Assembly (NCBI GenBank): GCA_002482965.1
Contig: DLGZ01000079.1
Coordinates: 61,463 to 113,831 of the forward strand
Direction: 5' to 3'
DNA length: 52,369 bases
Origin: Verrucomicrobiaceae bacterium UBA7681
GTDB lineage: Bacteria > Verrucomicrobiota > Verrucomicrobiia > Verrucomicrobiales > Verrucomicrobiaceae
The stretch's first letter is position 1. The number at the start of each line of letters is the position of its first letter. Both the position numbers and the translations under genes were made by a program. Positions 19,255-27,572 of the stretch are shown piece by piece. The notes below the pieces were generated by a model, which worked only from the letters and a program-made list of their open reading frames with translations, was not told where the DNA came from and ran no database searches.

Positions 19255-20265
19255 ATGTCCACACTCGAAATATTCCTCATCGGCGGTGTCATCATCGTCG
19301 CACTTGTCCTGTTCCTGATGGTTGCGAAGTTTTTCAATCTCTGGCTGCGTGCGCGGATCGCCAATGCGCCCGTGAGCTTTCCCACACTGCTGGCCATGTG
19401 GCTGCGGGGCGTGCCCAATGCGATGATCGTAGATACGCGCATCACGGCTGCCAAAGCCGGCATCCCCATCGGCACCGATCAGCTTGAGGCGCATTTCCTC
19501 GCCGGGGGTGAAGTGACGCACGTCGTGCTCTCCTTGATCGCAGCCGACAAGGCAGGCATCCCGCTCGATTTCAACCGCGCCTGCGCCATCGACCTCGCTT
19601 GTAAAGGCACCGGCAAAACGGTGCTCGAAGCGGTGCGCACCAGCATCAATCCCAAGGTCATTGACTGTCCGCATTCCGACATGGGGCGTGGCGGTAAAAT
19701 CGACGCCGTCGCCAAGGATGGCATCTCCCTGCGTGTCCGTGCGCGGGTGACGGTGCGGACCAATCTCGACCGCTTCGTCGGTGGTGCCACGGAGGACACC
19801 GTCATCGCCCGTGTCGGTGAAGGCATCGTCACCTGCATCGGCTCCTCGGCATCCTACAAGGACGTGCTCGAAAATCCCGACGCCATCTCCAAGCTGGTCC
19901 TGCACAAAGGCGTGGACTCTGGCACCGCCTTTGAAATCCTTTCCATCGACATCGCTGACATCGACGTCGGCGAAAACGTCGGAGCGAAGCTCCAGACCGA
20001 GCAGGCCGAGGCCGACAAGAAGATCGCGCAGGCCATGGCCGAAATGCGCCGTGCCGCCGCCGTGGCGCTGGAGCAGGAAATGTCTGCCCGTACCCAGGAA
20101 ATGCGCGCACGCGTGGTGGAAGCCGAGGCGCAGGTGCCGCTCGCGATTGCCGAAGCCTTCCGCAATGGCCAGCTCGGAGTCATGGACTACGCCAAATACA
20201 AAAACGTGCTCGCAGACACCGACATGCGCAGCAAGATCGCTGGAGAATCCTCCGGCGCGAAATAA
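19255..20265 (+). CDS. floA: flotillin-like protein FloA
   Basis: This 336-residue SPFH-family membrane scaffold is thought to organise lipid-ordered membrane regions. A single N-terminal hydrophobic hairpin or helix (residues 6-22) is followed by the SPFH region with F-N-L-W-L-R-A, I-D-L-A-C-K-G, V-I-D-C-P and R-A-R-V-T-V-R-T-N-L. The C-terminal half is a charged, Ala/Glu-rich coiled coil (E-Q-A-E-A-D-K-K-I-A-Q-A-M-A-E). The length fits the FloA family. It follows nfeD directly, and a Pro/Gln-rich membrane-anchored gene follows it. Confidence 0.92.
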   Translation: MSTLEIFLIGGVIIVALVLFLMVAKFFNLWLRARIANAPVSFPTLLAMWLRGVPNAMIVDTRITAAKAGIPIGTDQLEAHFLAGGEVTHVVLSLIAADKAGIPLDFNRACAIDLACKGTGKTVLEAVRTSINPKVIDCPHSDMGRGGKIDAVAKDGISLRVRARVTVRTNLDRFVGGATEDTVIARVGEGIVTCIGSSASYKDVLENPDAISKLVLHKGVDSGTAFEILSIDIADIDVGENVGAKLQTEQAEADKKIAQAMAEMRRAAAVALEQEMSARTQEMRARVVEAEAQVPLAIAEAFRNGQLGVMDYAKYKNVLADTDMRSKIAGESSGAK

Positions 20266-20288
20266 CCCTGTGAGCGTTGTTTTTGACC

Positions 20289-20936
20289 ATGCATCCACTT
20301 CTGCTCAGCAGCGATTTCGATCCATTCCAGATGGCGATCATCGTCATCGCGGTCTTGGCGGGTTTCGTGAAATGGCTGTGGGAGAACTGGACGCAGAAGA
20401 CCAGTGCACCGCCGCCGCCACCGGACCCCGAGGAGCAGCGCCGCCGTGAAGCCGCCTGGCGCAAGCAGACCGGCCAGTCATCTGCTCCTCCGCCATCCCT
20501 TCCGCCCGTGGTGACACCATCGGCGTGGGATGAACTGCGCAAGGCATGGAAAGAGCTGCAGGATACGGCCCAACCAGCCCCGGCGCCTCCTCGTCCGGCG
20601 CAGCAGACGCGCACACCGCCACCCCAGCGTCAGCAGCAGCCCCCGCCCCAGCGTCAGCAGCAGCTCCAACGCCAGCAGCAGCCCCCGCCCCAACGCCAGC
20701 AGCAACCTGTCCGCGCTCCGGCACCGCTGCCAACGGTGGCAGCAGTGCAGCCCCCGGCAGTGGTTTCCACGCCACCTGCGGTTGTCATATCCAGGTCCTC
20801 GGCTCCCGACGGGTCCATCCTGGCCAATTTACGCCAACTGCGCCGAGATCCCGCCCTCATGCGGCAGGCTATTTTGATGCAGGAGATACTTGGCCCGCCA
20901 AAAGCCTTGCAATCCTCCAACGATTTCGCTATCTAA
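20289..20936 (+). CDS. membrane-anchored Pro/Gln-rich protein
   Basis: This protein has about 215 residues from the ATG at 20289; a TTG 12 bases earlier is less likely. One membrane helix lies at about 15-31 and is followed by a charged segment. A long low-complexity stretch is built on P-P-P-Q-R-Q-Q-Q units (DNA 20618-20706, repeated three to four times) and Pro/Val/Ala-rich sequence. The last 40 residues (S-I-L-A-N-L-R-Q-L-R-R-D-P) look like a folded helical end. It lies 23 bases after floA and is probably co-transcribed with nfeD-floA; a role in the same membrane assembly is inferred from position only. Confidence 0.7.
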   Translation: MHPLLLSSDFDPFQMAIIVIAVLAGFVKWLWENWTQKTSAPPPPPDPEEQRRREAAWRKQTGQSSAPPPSLPPVVTPSAWDELRKAWKELQDTAQPAPAPPRPAQQTRTPPPQRQQQPPPQRQQQLQRQQQPPPQRQQQPVRAPAPLPTVAAVQPPAVVSTPPAVVISRSSAPDGSILANLRQLRRDPALMRQAILMQEILGPPKALQSSNDFAI

Positions 20937-20957
20937 GAGAACTCTTCTTTGAGACAT

Positions 20958-21041
20958 GCCGGCGTGGTGAAATTGGTAGACGCGCTAGACTCAAAATCTT
21001 GTATCCGTGAGGATGTGTCGGTTCGAGTCCGACCGCCGGTA
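20958..21041 (+). tRNA. tRNA-Leu (anticodon CAA)
   Basis: A full cloverleaf can be folded: acceptor GCCGGCG with CGCCGGT (one G-U), a D arm with AATTGGTAGA, anticodon loop CTCAAAA giving CAA, a long variable arm (ATCC/GGAT) typical of class II Leu tRNAs, and T arm GTCGG-TTCGAGT-CCGAC. The discriminator base is A, and CCA is not encoded. It marks the left edge of the accessory region and was probably the integration target. Confidence 0.95.
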
Positions 21042-21069
21042 CTCTAAGAAGCTACAGCGGGGGTTTGGA

Positions 21070-21088
21070 GGGGGCCAAAATAGCCCCC
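21070..21088. repeat. inverted repeat just after tRNA-Leu
   Basis: GGGGGC (21070-21075) and GCCCCC (21083-21088) are separated by seven bases, and six A follow. On the plus strand this is not a standard terminator, because A rather than T follows. It may be part of the attachment region. Confidence 0.5.
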
Positions 21089-21111
21089 AAAAAAGAGGCG
21101 GCAAAAAACCT

Positions 21112-21160
21112 GATGGCAGTTTGATGGCAGTTTTTTAGTCCAATGTTTTTCGATGGCAGT
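21112..21160 (+). repeat. direct repeats gatggcagt near the attachment site
   Basis: The word gatggcagt is present three times, at 21112-21120, 21123-21131 and 21152-21160, and a variant aaggcagtcc follows. Short iterated words beside an integrase relic could be arm-type recombinase or excisionase sites, or simply decayed integrase coding sequence. Confidence 0.45.
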
Positions 21161-21407
21161 CCTCGAAGGCAGTCCAATTCGGAACCCATTTCAAATCTGG
21201 ACAGGGTGTTTTGAGGTCCGGCTATCCTTCAGTGGCTTCGGTGCGCCCAACAAAACCGGGATCCCAGCAGCGGTCGTTATGGAAAAGATCGGCCATGACT
21301 CTGAACAGATGAGTGAGCATTACACTCATGTCGGCAGCGAAGCACTCAAGAAGGCTGCTGAGTCCTTGCCAGGCCTGATCAAAGACACCGTCACCAGACC
21401 GTTTTAG
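21153..21407 (+). pseudogene. tyrosine recombinase (integrase), C-terminal fragment
   Basis: The last 50 or so residues carry the end of a phage-type integrase catalytic domain: V-M-E-K-I-G-H-D-S then M-S-E-H-Y-T-H-V, which supplies the late H/D box and the nucleophilic Tyr. The preceding R-H-x-x-R segment is not readable (L-S-F-S-G-F-G-A-P-N instead), and nothing upstream to the tRNA encodes the remaining 300 residues. It is therefore a remnant. Its position just after tRNA-Leu is where such integrases normally sit, so it records a past integration. Confidence 0.8.
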
Positions 21408-21935
21408 GGCAAGGGGCGGAGGCGCATGAGCACTTTTTGCCGGAAGCGCTGCGGACATGAAAAGTTTTATTCACGATCTGCTTGCACATGTTCCACGCTG
21501 TTCCACACTGCCCGGATTCGTCCCAAGATGCTCTACGCCCTTAATAGCCCAACTCAAACCGCACTCAATGAGTGTGCAGGTCTTGGTTGCAAGCATCCGC
21601 CGAATTCCCTCAGTCCGAATTTAAGTTTATGAATTGGGTTCGGTTTCAAGGATACAATTCCTGAATTCCGAATCCTTCGACTGAAGTTGGTTTAGCAAAT
21701 ACCACTCAGTCGGTCTCGAGTAGAAAACAAAGAATCGACTTTGTCATATTCTACCGAGTAAGCGCAAATCTCGAAAAGAGATATGACAGCGCAAATGGTC
21801 ACTCGGTGATCATCAGAAAGCCAAAACACTAAGGCTTTCAGAAAACCCCTCAGAGGACAACCGCGGCCCCACCATGCCCCTCAATCTCCCGCCAAAACCA
21901 GCCCAAATTCCAAAAATGTCCAATCGCTCAGAAAA
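21408..21935. other. intergenic stretch without a recognisable gene
   Basis: These 528 bases lie between the integrase fragment and the primase-helicase gene. I see only short unconvincing frames, no tRNA and no clear hairpin with a T-tract. The sequence gets more A/T-rich around 21640-21740, which may hold the promoter of the downstream genes. Confidence 0.6.
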
Positions 21936-23447
21936 ATGAATCATACCCTCACGAAATCCGAATCCGTCACTGCCAAGTCCCAAGGCCACAAGCAAACCGG
22001 CCCAGCTGCGGACGACTCGGACGACCTTTTGAACAAAAACGTCCCCGAAATTCCGCCCTCTGTGATTCCAGATGGACCCTATGGGGCAATCGTGTTCGTC
22101 GATGGCAGTCACGTCGTGGTCAATCAACCCGCTATGGTTGCCGATTTCTGCGCGAATTGCGACTTCGGTTACGACCCAGAGAGCCAACACCACGTCCAGT
22201 TCTCAGAAAGCAGCGGCACATGGGAAAAGAAAAAACCGGAGCAGGCGATGTGGGCTATCACAGCCTACGTGATGCAACTCTCAGTCCGTCTCAAGCTGCC
22301 GGAACTGGTTGCGAAGTGCAAGCCGTCCTTCCTGAACAACATTCTGAAACTGGTAGAAGGCTATGCACCCCTTGGAAAACCACCGAGTCCATTTCTCATT
22401 CCAGTCGACAATGGGGTGATCGACACGTCATCGGGCGCGCTGGAATTTCGTCCCTTCCGGAAAGAAGATTTCTTCACATTCAAAAGCCATGTCCCCTACG
22501 TTCCTGACGCCAAGTGTCCCCGCTTTTTGGATGAGCTGATTCGTCCAGTCTTTGGCGAGGAGGATGAACATCTGCTCCAGCGCGATTTCGGCCGCCAGCT
22601 CCTCGCAGGTAACAAAGCACAGACCATCAGCCTCTTCACGGGCAAAGCCGGATCTGGAAAAAGCATTCTCATCTTGGTCCTGGAAGGCATCCTTGGGACT
22701 GGGAGGATCTCCCATCTCAGGAGTGACAAGCTGAGGGGAAATTTCGAGACGCACGCGTTCCATGGCAAATCCGTTCTCGTCGGCAAGGACGTTGACCCGG
22801 ATTATCTGACGGCCAAAGGGGCCTCGACGATCAAATCTCTTACTGGCGGGGACTGGTTTGAGACGGAACAGAAGTATGGCGGAAAATTTGGCATGTATGG
22901 CAACTTCTATGTCAATGTCACCTCCAACAGTCGGCTTCTTATCGGGCTCAATGATGATCCGGATGCCTGGCGCCGCCGTCTGGTGCTTTACCACGTCAGC
23001 CGCCAAATCCCTCCTCAACGCGTCCCGCACTTCGAAGAGGTGCTGCTCCGTGAAGAAGGCTCAGGAATTTTGAACTGGTTGTTGGAGGGGTGTTTCGCTC
23101 ACCAACGTGAGCTCGCAGAACACGGAATCCTGCGGCTTACAGAAGCGCAGCAGAAGCGCGTGGACGATCTCATCATGGAGTCTGATCCTGCGCATTCATT
23201 CGCCCAGAAATGCATCAAAAAATCCAAGGGCAATCTGACGTCCGCTGAGATCCTGAAGGCTTACGTTGCATTCGCAAAAGAGCACAACTGGACGCTGCTG
23301 TCTGAACAGGTCTTCTTTACCAAGCTGCGTCCGGTTCTCCTAAAGCTCTTTGGCGGGCAGAAGGGGCACGACATCATGAGGAACGGGGCGGCTGGGCAAG
23401 GTTACCGTGGTGTGCAGTTCATCAACGAGGAACAGGGGGCCGCTTAA
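21936..23447 (+). CDS. D5/SF3-type primase-helicase of the element
   Basis: This 503-residue protein is related to the phage P4/D5 family helicases that unwind DNA for element replication. The first 100 residues are Asp/Lys-rich and unassigned. The D5-type N-terminal region follows (F-L-N-N-I-L-K-L-V-E-G then I-P-V-D-N-G-V-I-D-T). A Walker A motif, G-K-A-G-S-G-K-S, lies at 236-243, with V-G-K-D-V-D in the Walker B position and F-Y-V-N-V-T-S-N-S as the SF3 sensor. A winged-helix C-terminus (L-T-S-A-E-I-L-K-A-Y) ends the protein. It is the first gene of the presumed replication module. Confidence 0.85.
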   Translation: MNHTLTKSESVTAKSQGHKQTGPAADDSDDLLNKNVPEIPPSVIPDGPYGAIVFVDGSHVVVNQPAMVADFCANCDFGYDPESQHHVQFSESSGTWEKKKPEQAMWAITAYVMQLSVRLKLPELVAKCKPSFLNNILKLVEGYAPLGKPPSPFLIPVDNGVIDTSSGALEFRPFRKEDFFTFKSHVPYVPDAKCPRFLDELIRPVFGEEDEHLLQRDFGRQLLAGNKAQTISLFTGKAGSGKSILILVLEGILGTGRISHLRSDKLRGNFETHAFHGKSVLVGKDVDPDYLTAKGASTIKSLTGGDWFETEQKYGGKFGMYGNFYVNVTSNSRLLIGLNDDPDAWRRRLVLYHVSRQIPPQRVPHFEEVLLREEGSGILNWLLEGCFAHQRELAEHGILRLTEAQQKRVDDLIMESDPAHSFAQKCIKKSKGNLTSAEILKAYVAFAKEHNWTLLSEQVFFTKLRPVLLKLFGGQKGHDIMRNGAAGQGYRGVQFINEEQGAA

Positions 23448-23487
23448 CCTGGACCATTGATTCCAAACAGCTCACCAAAATCGCAAC

Positions 23488-24414
23488 ATGGAAATGGAAC
23501 AGAAATCCAAAAAAAATACGCACGCAAACAAGATGAAGTCAAAATCTGCCCCGGCTCCGGGCGAACAACAGAGCGACAACACGCAGATGCACCTGGACTA
23601 CCTTATGCCCATCGTTGATCTGGAAATTCGAGCGATGAGCGAGGCCGCCGCCAACGGTGATGCGAAGGCTACAGCCGCCCTTCATCGTATTGCGTTTAGA
23701 GCTACCAGTGCTTTGAATGGTCAGCCATTTCGGCAGCTTCAGGTTCTCGCCAAAAACACAGAATGGTGGCCCGTTAATCTTTCCTGGGTGCCTTCATTTA
23801 ATCGCATGAGCCTGAGTGATCTTCCTCGGGCTCTCGGGCTGGGAAAAGATGTGCATTCACTCGTTGACATGGAGGCGGTGTTGAAGAGGGGAGCTCCCAC
23901 AAATTGGATGGGCTGCTATTTCGTCCAGTTCGTTGAGGAATGTCGGCGATTTGGGGCCTTGCTGCGGAGTATGCGGAAGAAGTGGAAGGAGATCGGGGCA
24001 ACTACCATCGCGCCCGATGAGCAAAAGATTCTCGTAGGTGCCTCGAATAAGGTGCTACTCAATAAGGGGGCGATTGCTTCATTGATGAACCTGGAGCTTG
24101 TGAAGCCGACACCTGAAGACATCCAATCAGAAATGGTTTGGGCGGCGCTTAAAGGCGAAAACGCGTTGCTTCTGCGCCCGCTCTTGGAGTCGAAGCAATC
24201 GAGAGACGAATGGTTCGAAGTCGGGATGGATCTCGTCAAAGAACTCAGCAGTGGTGAATTCGAAAAGCCAGTGTTTGGGCTGGGACGGATGAACCGAAAA
24301 GCCGGAATGGAGAGCGCTGGCAGACTTCGTGCTGGCATCCGCCAGGGGATCAAAGAAGGTTTCGAGGCAGTCATAGCCAATGTGCGGCCTGACGGATTTG
24401 TTGCTGTTGAGTGA
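23488..24414 (+). CDS. hypothetical protein of the element
   Basis: This 308-residue soluble protein has a Lys-rich start and a mostly helical body. A conserved-looking segment, T-E-W-W-P-V-N-L-S-W-V-P-S, lies near residue 90, followed by L-S-D-L-P-R-A-L-G-L-G-K. No family is recognised and no catalytic motif is obvious. It lies 40 bases after the primase-helicase and is probably in the same transcript. A DNA-binding or replication accessory role is inferred from position only. Confidence 0.7.
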   Translation: MEMEQKSKKNTHANKMKSKSAPAPGEQQSDNTQMHLDYLMPIVDLEIRAMSEAAANGDAKATAALHRIAFRATSALNGQPFRQLQVLAKNTEWWPVNLSWVPSFNRMSLSDLPRALGLGKDVHSLVDMEAVLKRGAPTNWMGCYFVQFVEECRRFGALLRSMRKKWKEIGATTIAPDEQKILVGASNKVLLNKGAIASLMNLELVKPTPEDIQSEMVWAALKGENALLLRPLLESKQSRDEWFEVGMDLVKELSSGEFEKPVFGLGRMNRKAGMESAGRLRAGIRQGIKEGFEAVIANVRPDGFVAVE

Positions 24415-24508
24415 TCACTATGGTTATCAGCTGAAACAAGCTCTGTTCTGTTAACCAGATTCTCAGGGATCGACGAAATGAAGGTACGCCCAAATCAGGG
24501 CTGCCAAA

Positions 24509-24808
24509 ATGAAACCCACAGCACCTAACGAAACAACGGACGCAGCAGCGCCCGCGCAACTTATCCCAGAATGGTCGCAGCTTCCGCGCTCCGGCCAACG
24601 TTGCCCAATAACGGGCTTGAGCAGAAGTGCAATTAACGCCTGCATTTTACCCACGAAAGCGAACGGCTTTAAACCCCAGGTGGCCAGCCGCCAAATTAAA
24701 AGCCACAAGAACGCATCGAGGGGCATAAGGCTCGTTTCCACCTCCAGCCTTTTGGCATTCATCGCGGCACAGCCCTCCGGCTTCCAGATCGAGGAGGACA
24801 ACATCTAA
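24509..24808 (+). CDS. small helix-turn-helix (excisionase-like) protein
   Basis: This 99-residue basic protein has the layout of small DNA-binding proteins found beside integrases: a W-S-Q-L-P-R-S-G-Q-R-C-P-I-T-G-L-S-R segment, a turn, then K-S-H-K-N-A-S-R-G-I-R-L-V and an L-L-A-F-I-A helix. In MerR/Xis-like winged helices the pattern is recognition helix followed by a beta wing ending R-G-x-R-L, which fits. It could control excision or regulate the element. No intact integrase is seen in this window for it to serve. Confidence 0.65.
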   Translation: MKPTAPNETTDAAAPAQLIPEWSQLPRSGQRCPITGLSRSAINACILPTKANGFKPQVASRQIKSHKNASRGIRLVSTSSLLAFIAAQPSGFQIEEDNI

Positions 24809-24904
24809 ACCCTTTCCGAAGAGCAGGGGGCCATTTGGCTCTCGCCCTCTCGAAAAACCGCAGTGCCCGGTAGGCACAAAGCAAAGCAGATACCACATAC
24901 TACC

Positions 24905-25240
24905 ATGTCAGAAACCAAAACACCAGTCGTTCTCGATGAGGACGAAATCGCTGCGCTCAAAGCACAGACCAAACATAACGAGGCCATCGCCGACCACCAC
25001 GTGGAGATCCTCAAGCGTATCCAGCGCCTTGAGAAACTCGGCGGATCGCAAGATTACTCTGTTTCCATCCTGAAGGTCTTGGAGGCCTTTGGCGGGAGCG
25101 TTAATCTCAGCTTTCTGTCCCCGGTTATTTCCGACCATGCGCTGCTCACCAAAGCACGCGAGCGCTTGAGCAAGGAGGGCCTGATCACCGAGACCACGGT
25201 CAAAAACCGGAAGACCCTGCACCTCGTCAAGGCCGCATAA
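24905..25240 (+). CDS. small winged-helix-like hypothetical protein
   Basis: This protein has 111 residues from the ATG at 24905; a GTG at 24863 extends the frame by 14 residues but lies in spacer-like sequence. It has an acidic start and a helix with A-I-A-D-H-H-V-E-I-L-K-R-I. The C-terminal 60 residues read like a winged helix: I-L-K-V-L-E-A-F, K-A-R-E-R-L-S-K-E-G-L-I, then a wing T-V-K-N-R-K-T-L-H-L. This is a likely transcription or copy-control factor of the element; no named family. Confidence 0.65.
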   Translation: MSETKTPVVLDEDEIAALKAQTKHNEAIADHHVEILKRIQRLEKLGGSQDYSVSILKVLEAFGGSVNLSFLSPVISDHALLTKARERLSKEGLITETTVKNRKTLHLVKAA

Positions 25241-25299
25241 CCAAAACCCTGGCCGCCTGCTGAAGATCATGTCAGAAGCAGGCGGCCCCAAACCATTCT

Positions 25300-26007
25300 A
25301 TGATTCTTCAAATTAAAGCGCTGCTGACTCAGCGCCGTAAACTCGACGGGAAGCCACGTTCCGCTTCCCAATGCCGGTCAGAAGTCAAGTTGCTGTTCAA
25401 CGAGGCGGTGAACCATCTCAGCACCATTATCGAGCGAACTGCCGATGACGGTTTCCTTCTTCGGTACCATAATGTCGTTAACCTCCGCCATAATCGCGCC
25501 CACTATTACAATCACATCGACCTTCTTGAAACGTTGGCATCGCCCAAGCAGAGTCTCGTTATTGTTCAGCCTGGGAAAAGAGACGATGTGATTTGGACCA
25601 GTGGCGAAAAGAAGGTGTCCAAATGGCGTAACGGTTTCTGGCCATTCCCGGTGGACGCATCGAAACTGGTAGTGCCGCCGCATAAACGTCATTTCCAACT
25701 GACCAGTGAAGAAGTGCTCACCTGGGACCGTGTCGCCGTCATGGTGCCTGACAGCAATGTTCAAGCACTTGTGCGTTTTCTCAGAAAAGCAGGCGGAGGT
25801 CTTACCTTGATAGTTGCTGCTAATGATGGCGTGTGCGTCATTTTCCGAATTGAAGCGAGCGACTACGAGTCATGGCTTCACGTATGCCGGTTGTTGCACA
25901 AGAGTCTCGCCGAGGCAGGAGTGCATGCAGACAGGATTTCGCTGCGCACTTTGGTTCCAATTTCCCGCGAATCGAGAGGACGCGGCGCCTTGCTCTTCCT
26001 GGCGTGA
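25300..26007 (+). CDS. hypothetical protein with possible eroded primase-type C-terminus
   Basis: This 235-residue basic protein is unassigned. Its second half matches the next gene in layout: a W-P-F-P-V segment, a beta-strand block G-L-T-L-I-V-A-A-N-D, then V-C-V-I-F-R-I, a long helix ending L-A-E-A-G-V, and a terminal strand A-L-L-F-L-A. This order recalls the C-terminus of primase-polymerase proteins of related elements (strand, S-G-G-K-S-x-H, helix, then a P-G-x-x-R turn). The S-G-G-K-S-x-H box is absent, so catalysis is not expected. The family link is a hypothesis. Confidence 0.6.
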   Translation: MILQIKALLTQRRKLDGKPRSASQCRSEVKLLFNEAVNHLSTIIERTADDGFLLRYHNVVNLRHNRAHYYNHIDLLETLASPKQSLVIVQPGKRDDVIWTSGEKKVSKWRNGFWPFPVDASKLVVPPHKRHFQLTSEEVLTWDRVAVMVPDSNVQALVRFLRKAGGGLTLIVAANDGVCVIFRIEASDYESWLHVCRLLHKSLAEAGVHADRISLRTLVPISRESRGRGALLFLA

Positions 26008-26115
26008 TTTAAGCCATGGGCGGCCTGCAGGAGTGTCATCACAGCAGACATGGCTCAAAGCTCTGTAGGAGGCTGAAATGACGCTCCATCGGCCGCCCCT
26101 CATCCCCCCAATATC

Positions 26116-26952
26116 ATGGACGAATACACCGAACCCTATGCTGACGACCCCAAGATCATGGAATTGCGGGTCAAGGAAGCGATCATTTACGAGTGTCGAA
26201 AGGCATCATCCGACCCTGATGACGATACGGCTCTTACTGCCGTCCTGGGCACACATCCAAACGCCGCCGATCTGTTTTCAGATCCCGAACTGACTGAATT
26301 CATTCGCAGCTGGCGGACCCCACGAGGGGACATTTCTGGCCGCCATGCGGTTGATTGTGGGCTCTTCACATTGGAGCTGCAGATTCAAGAACGGATCGAG
26401 GAACTCTTCTTTGAGAGCGTATATCGACCGCTTATTGATGCGTCTCCGGCCAATGTGAACGGGCTCAGCAGGGTAGGGTTTCTCGGTGCGCTCTTCCCAG
26501 AAGGGAGATCAGTGCTCATGCTAGATACATCGAAGGAAAGGGAGGGGCTGCCCTGGAATACTGGCATGGGTGAGGATGTAGGCGGAGAGTGGTTCTGGCC
26601 GTTGCCTGTGGCTGTCACAGATGACACCGAAGTTGGCATTGTAAAAAATCCGGACGTTGTGAGCTTGTGGAGCTCAGCGACGGCTAATATTTCTGTCGAC
26701 GACTTGGTTTTAATGCGGGAGAAAATCATCCGGCGTGAGATCCCAGTTCGGTTGGTCATGACCACGCCTTACAGCATCACGGTCATATTTACGGTGGGAG
26801 CAAACAGCCAGCATGAGTGGCGAGCCGAATGTAGGAGACTTCGAAGTGACCTTCAAGAATTGGGGGTGTCGTGCCCGCCATTTCGATATGATTGGACCGC
26901 ACCGATGATTCATTCACCGCTAACCCGTCTCGTATATTTTAGTCCGCAATGA
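26116..26952 (+). CDS. hypothetical protein, distant paralogue of the preceding gene
   Basis: This 278-residue acidic-to-neutral protein starts M-D-E-Y-T-E-P. The C-terminal block lines up with the upstream protein: W-F-W-P-L-P-V, then P-V-R-L-V-M-T-T, I-T-V-I-F-T-V, a helix ending L-Q-E-L-G-V, and a final strand L-V-Y-F-S-P. The N-terminal 140 residues differ from its neighbour. No catalytic residues are recognised. It lies 108 bases downstream on the same strand, so the two may be an old duplication with new N-termini. Confidence 0.6.
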   Translation: MDEYTEPYADDPKIMELRVKEAIIYECRKASSDPDDDTALTAVLGTHPNAADLFSDPELTEFIRSWRTPRGDISGRHAVDCGLFTLELQIQERIEELFFESVYRPLIDASPANVNGLSRVGFLGALFPEGRSVLMLDTSKEREGLPWNTGMGEDVGGEWFWPLPVAVTDDTEVGIVKNPDVVSLWSSATANISVDDLVLMREKIIRREIPVRLVMTTPYSITVIFTVGANSQHEWRAECRRLRSDLQELGVSCPPFRYDWTAPMIHSPLTRLVYFSPQ

Positions 26953-27023
26953 CCTCCGATGTGCTAATGCCGAAACTGTTCAATTGAACTTAATGAAGCT
27001 TAAGGAGATGCTATAGTAAATAA

Positions 27024-27449
27024 ATGGTGAACGAAAAATTTGGAGACAAGCTATCAAGGCTCAGAAAAGGCAGGAACTGGACGAACCGACAATTGGCGGC
27101 GAACGCTTCCGTGCCTTCTTCCTTGATTGCGGGTCTCCAGGCCGGGAGCCGTAGCGTGGGCGAGTATCAGGCTCACAAAATTGGACTGGCTCTAGGTCTC
27201 GATGGACCAGAGCTGGACTCGTTTGTTATGGAGGCGGTGAACACATGCACAGAGAAGGTCCTCAGCGAAGCGAAGGGCTATCCGTCACTGTTCCTCAATT
27301 TCATCGCCAAACAGCTCAAGTCTGCCGGCATTCAACCACAGGACCTGACCAATTTTAAGGTCGTTCAATCAGAGGAAGGTTCAGCATTGAGGATGTACCT
27401 GAATGGTGGTCGGATTGCTGAACTGCACTCGGAACTCAGATACGCATAA
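27024..27449 (+). CDS. XRE-family transcriptional regulator
   Basis: This 141-residue protein has an N-terminal helix-turn-helix: F-G-D-K-L-S-R-L-R-K-G-R-N-W, then R-Q-L-A-A-N-A-S-V-P-S-S-L-I-A-G-L-Q-A-G, the standard lambda-repressor-like pattern (residues 6-55). The C-terminal 85 residues, with Q-L-K-S-A-G-I-Q-P-Q-D, may be a dimerisation or ligand-sensing part. It sits before the second primase and is a natural candidate for controlling replication genes of the element. Confidence 0.82.
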   Translation: MVNEKFGDKLSRLRKGRNWTNRQLAANASVPSSLIAGLQAGSRSVGEYQAHKIGLALGLDGPELDSFVMEAVNTCTEKVLSEAKGYPSLFLNFIAKQLKSAGIQPQDLTNFKVVQSEEGSALRMYLNGGRIAELHSELRYA

Positions 27450-27572
27450 ACGCCCTTTTTTTAGCCATGAAGGGTCTATCGACGATGAACCAGATACAAC
27501 CAGATAAAACCGCCAAAGCCCATTTCCCGTGGGTTTTGGACGAACAAGCCGAACGGGAAATGACAGGACAAT

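Noticed and set aside
18946..20298. 450-codon frame antisense to nfeD and floA
   Set aside because: It spans two real genes and their spacer, which no single gene should do here, and has no domain.
21070..21094. Intrinsic terminator for tRNA-Leu
   Set aside because: The GC hairpin is followed by A, not T, on the plus strand, so it does not fit a factor-independent terminator.
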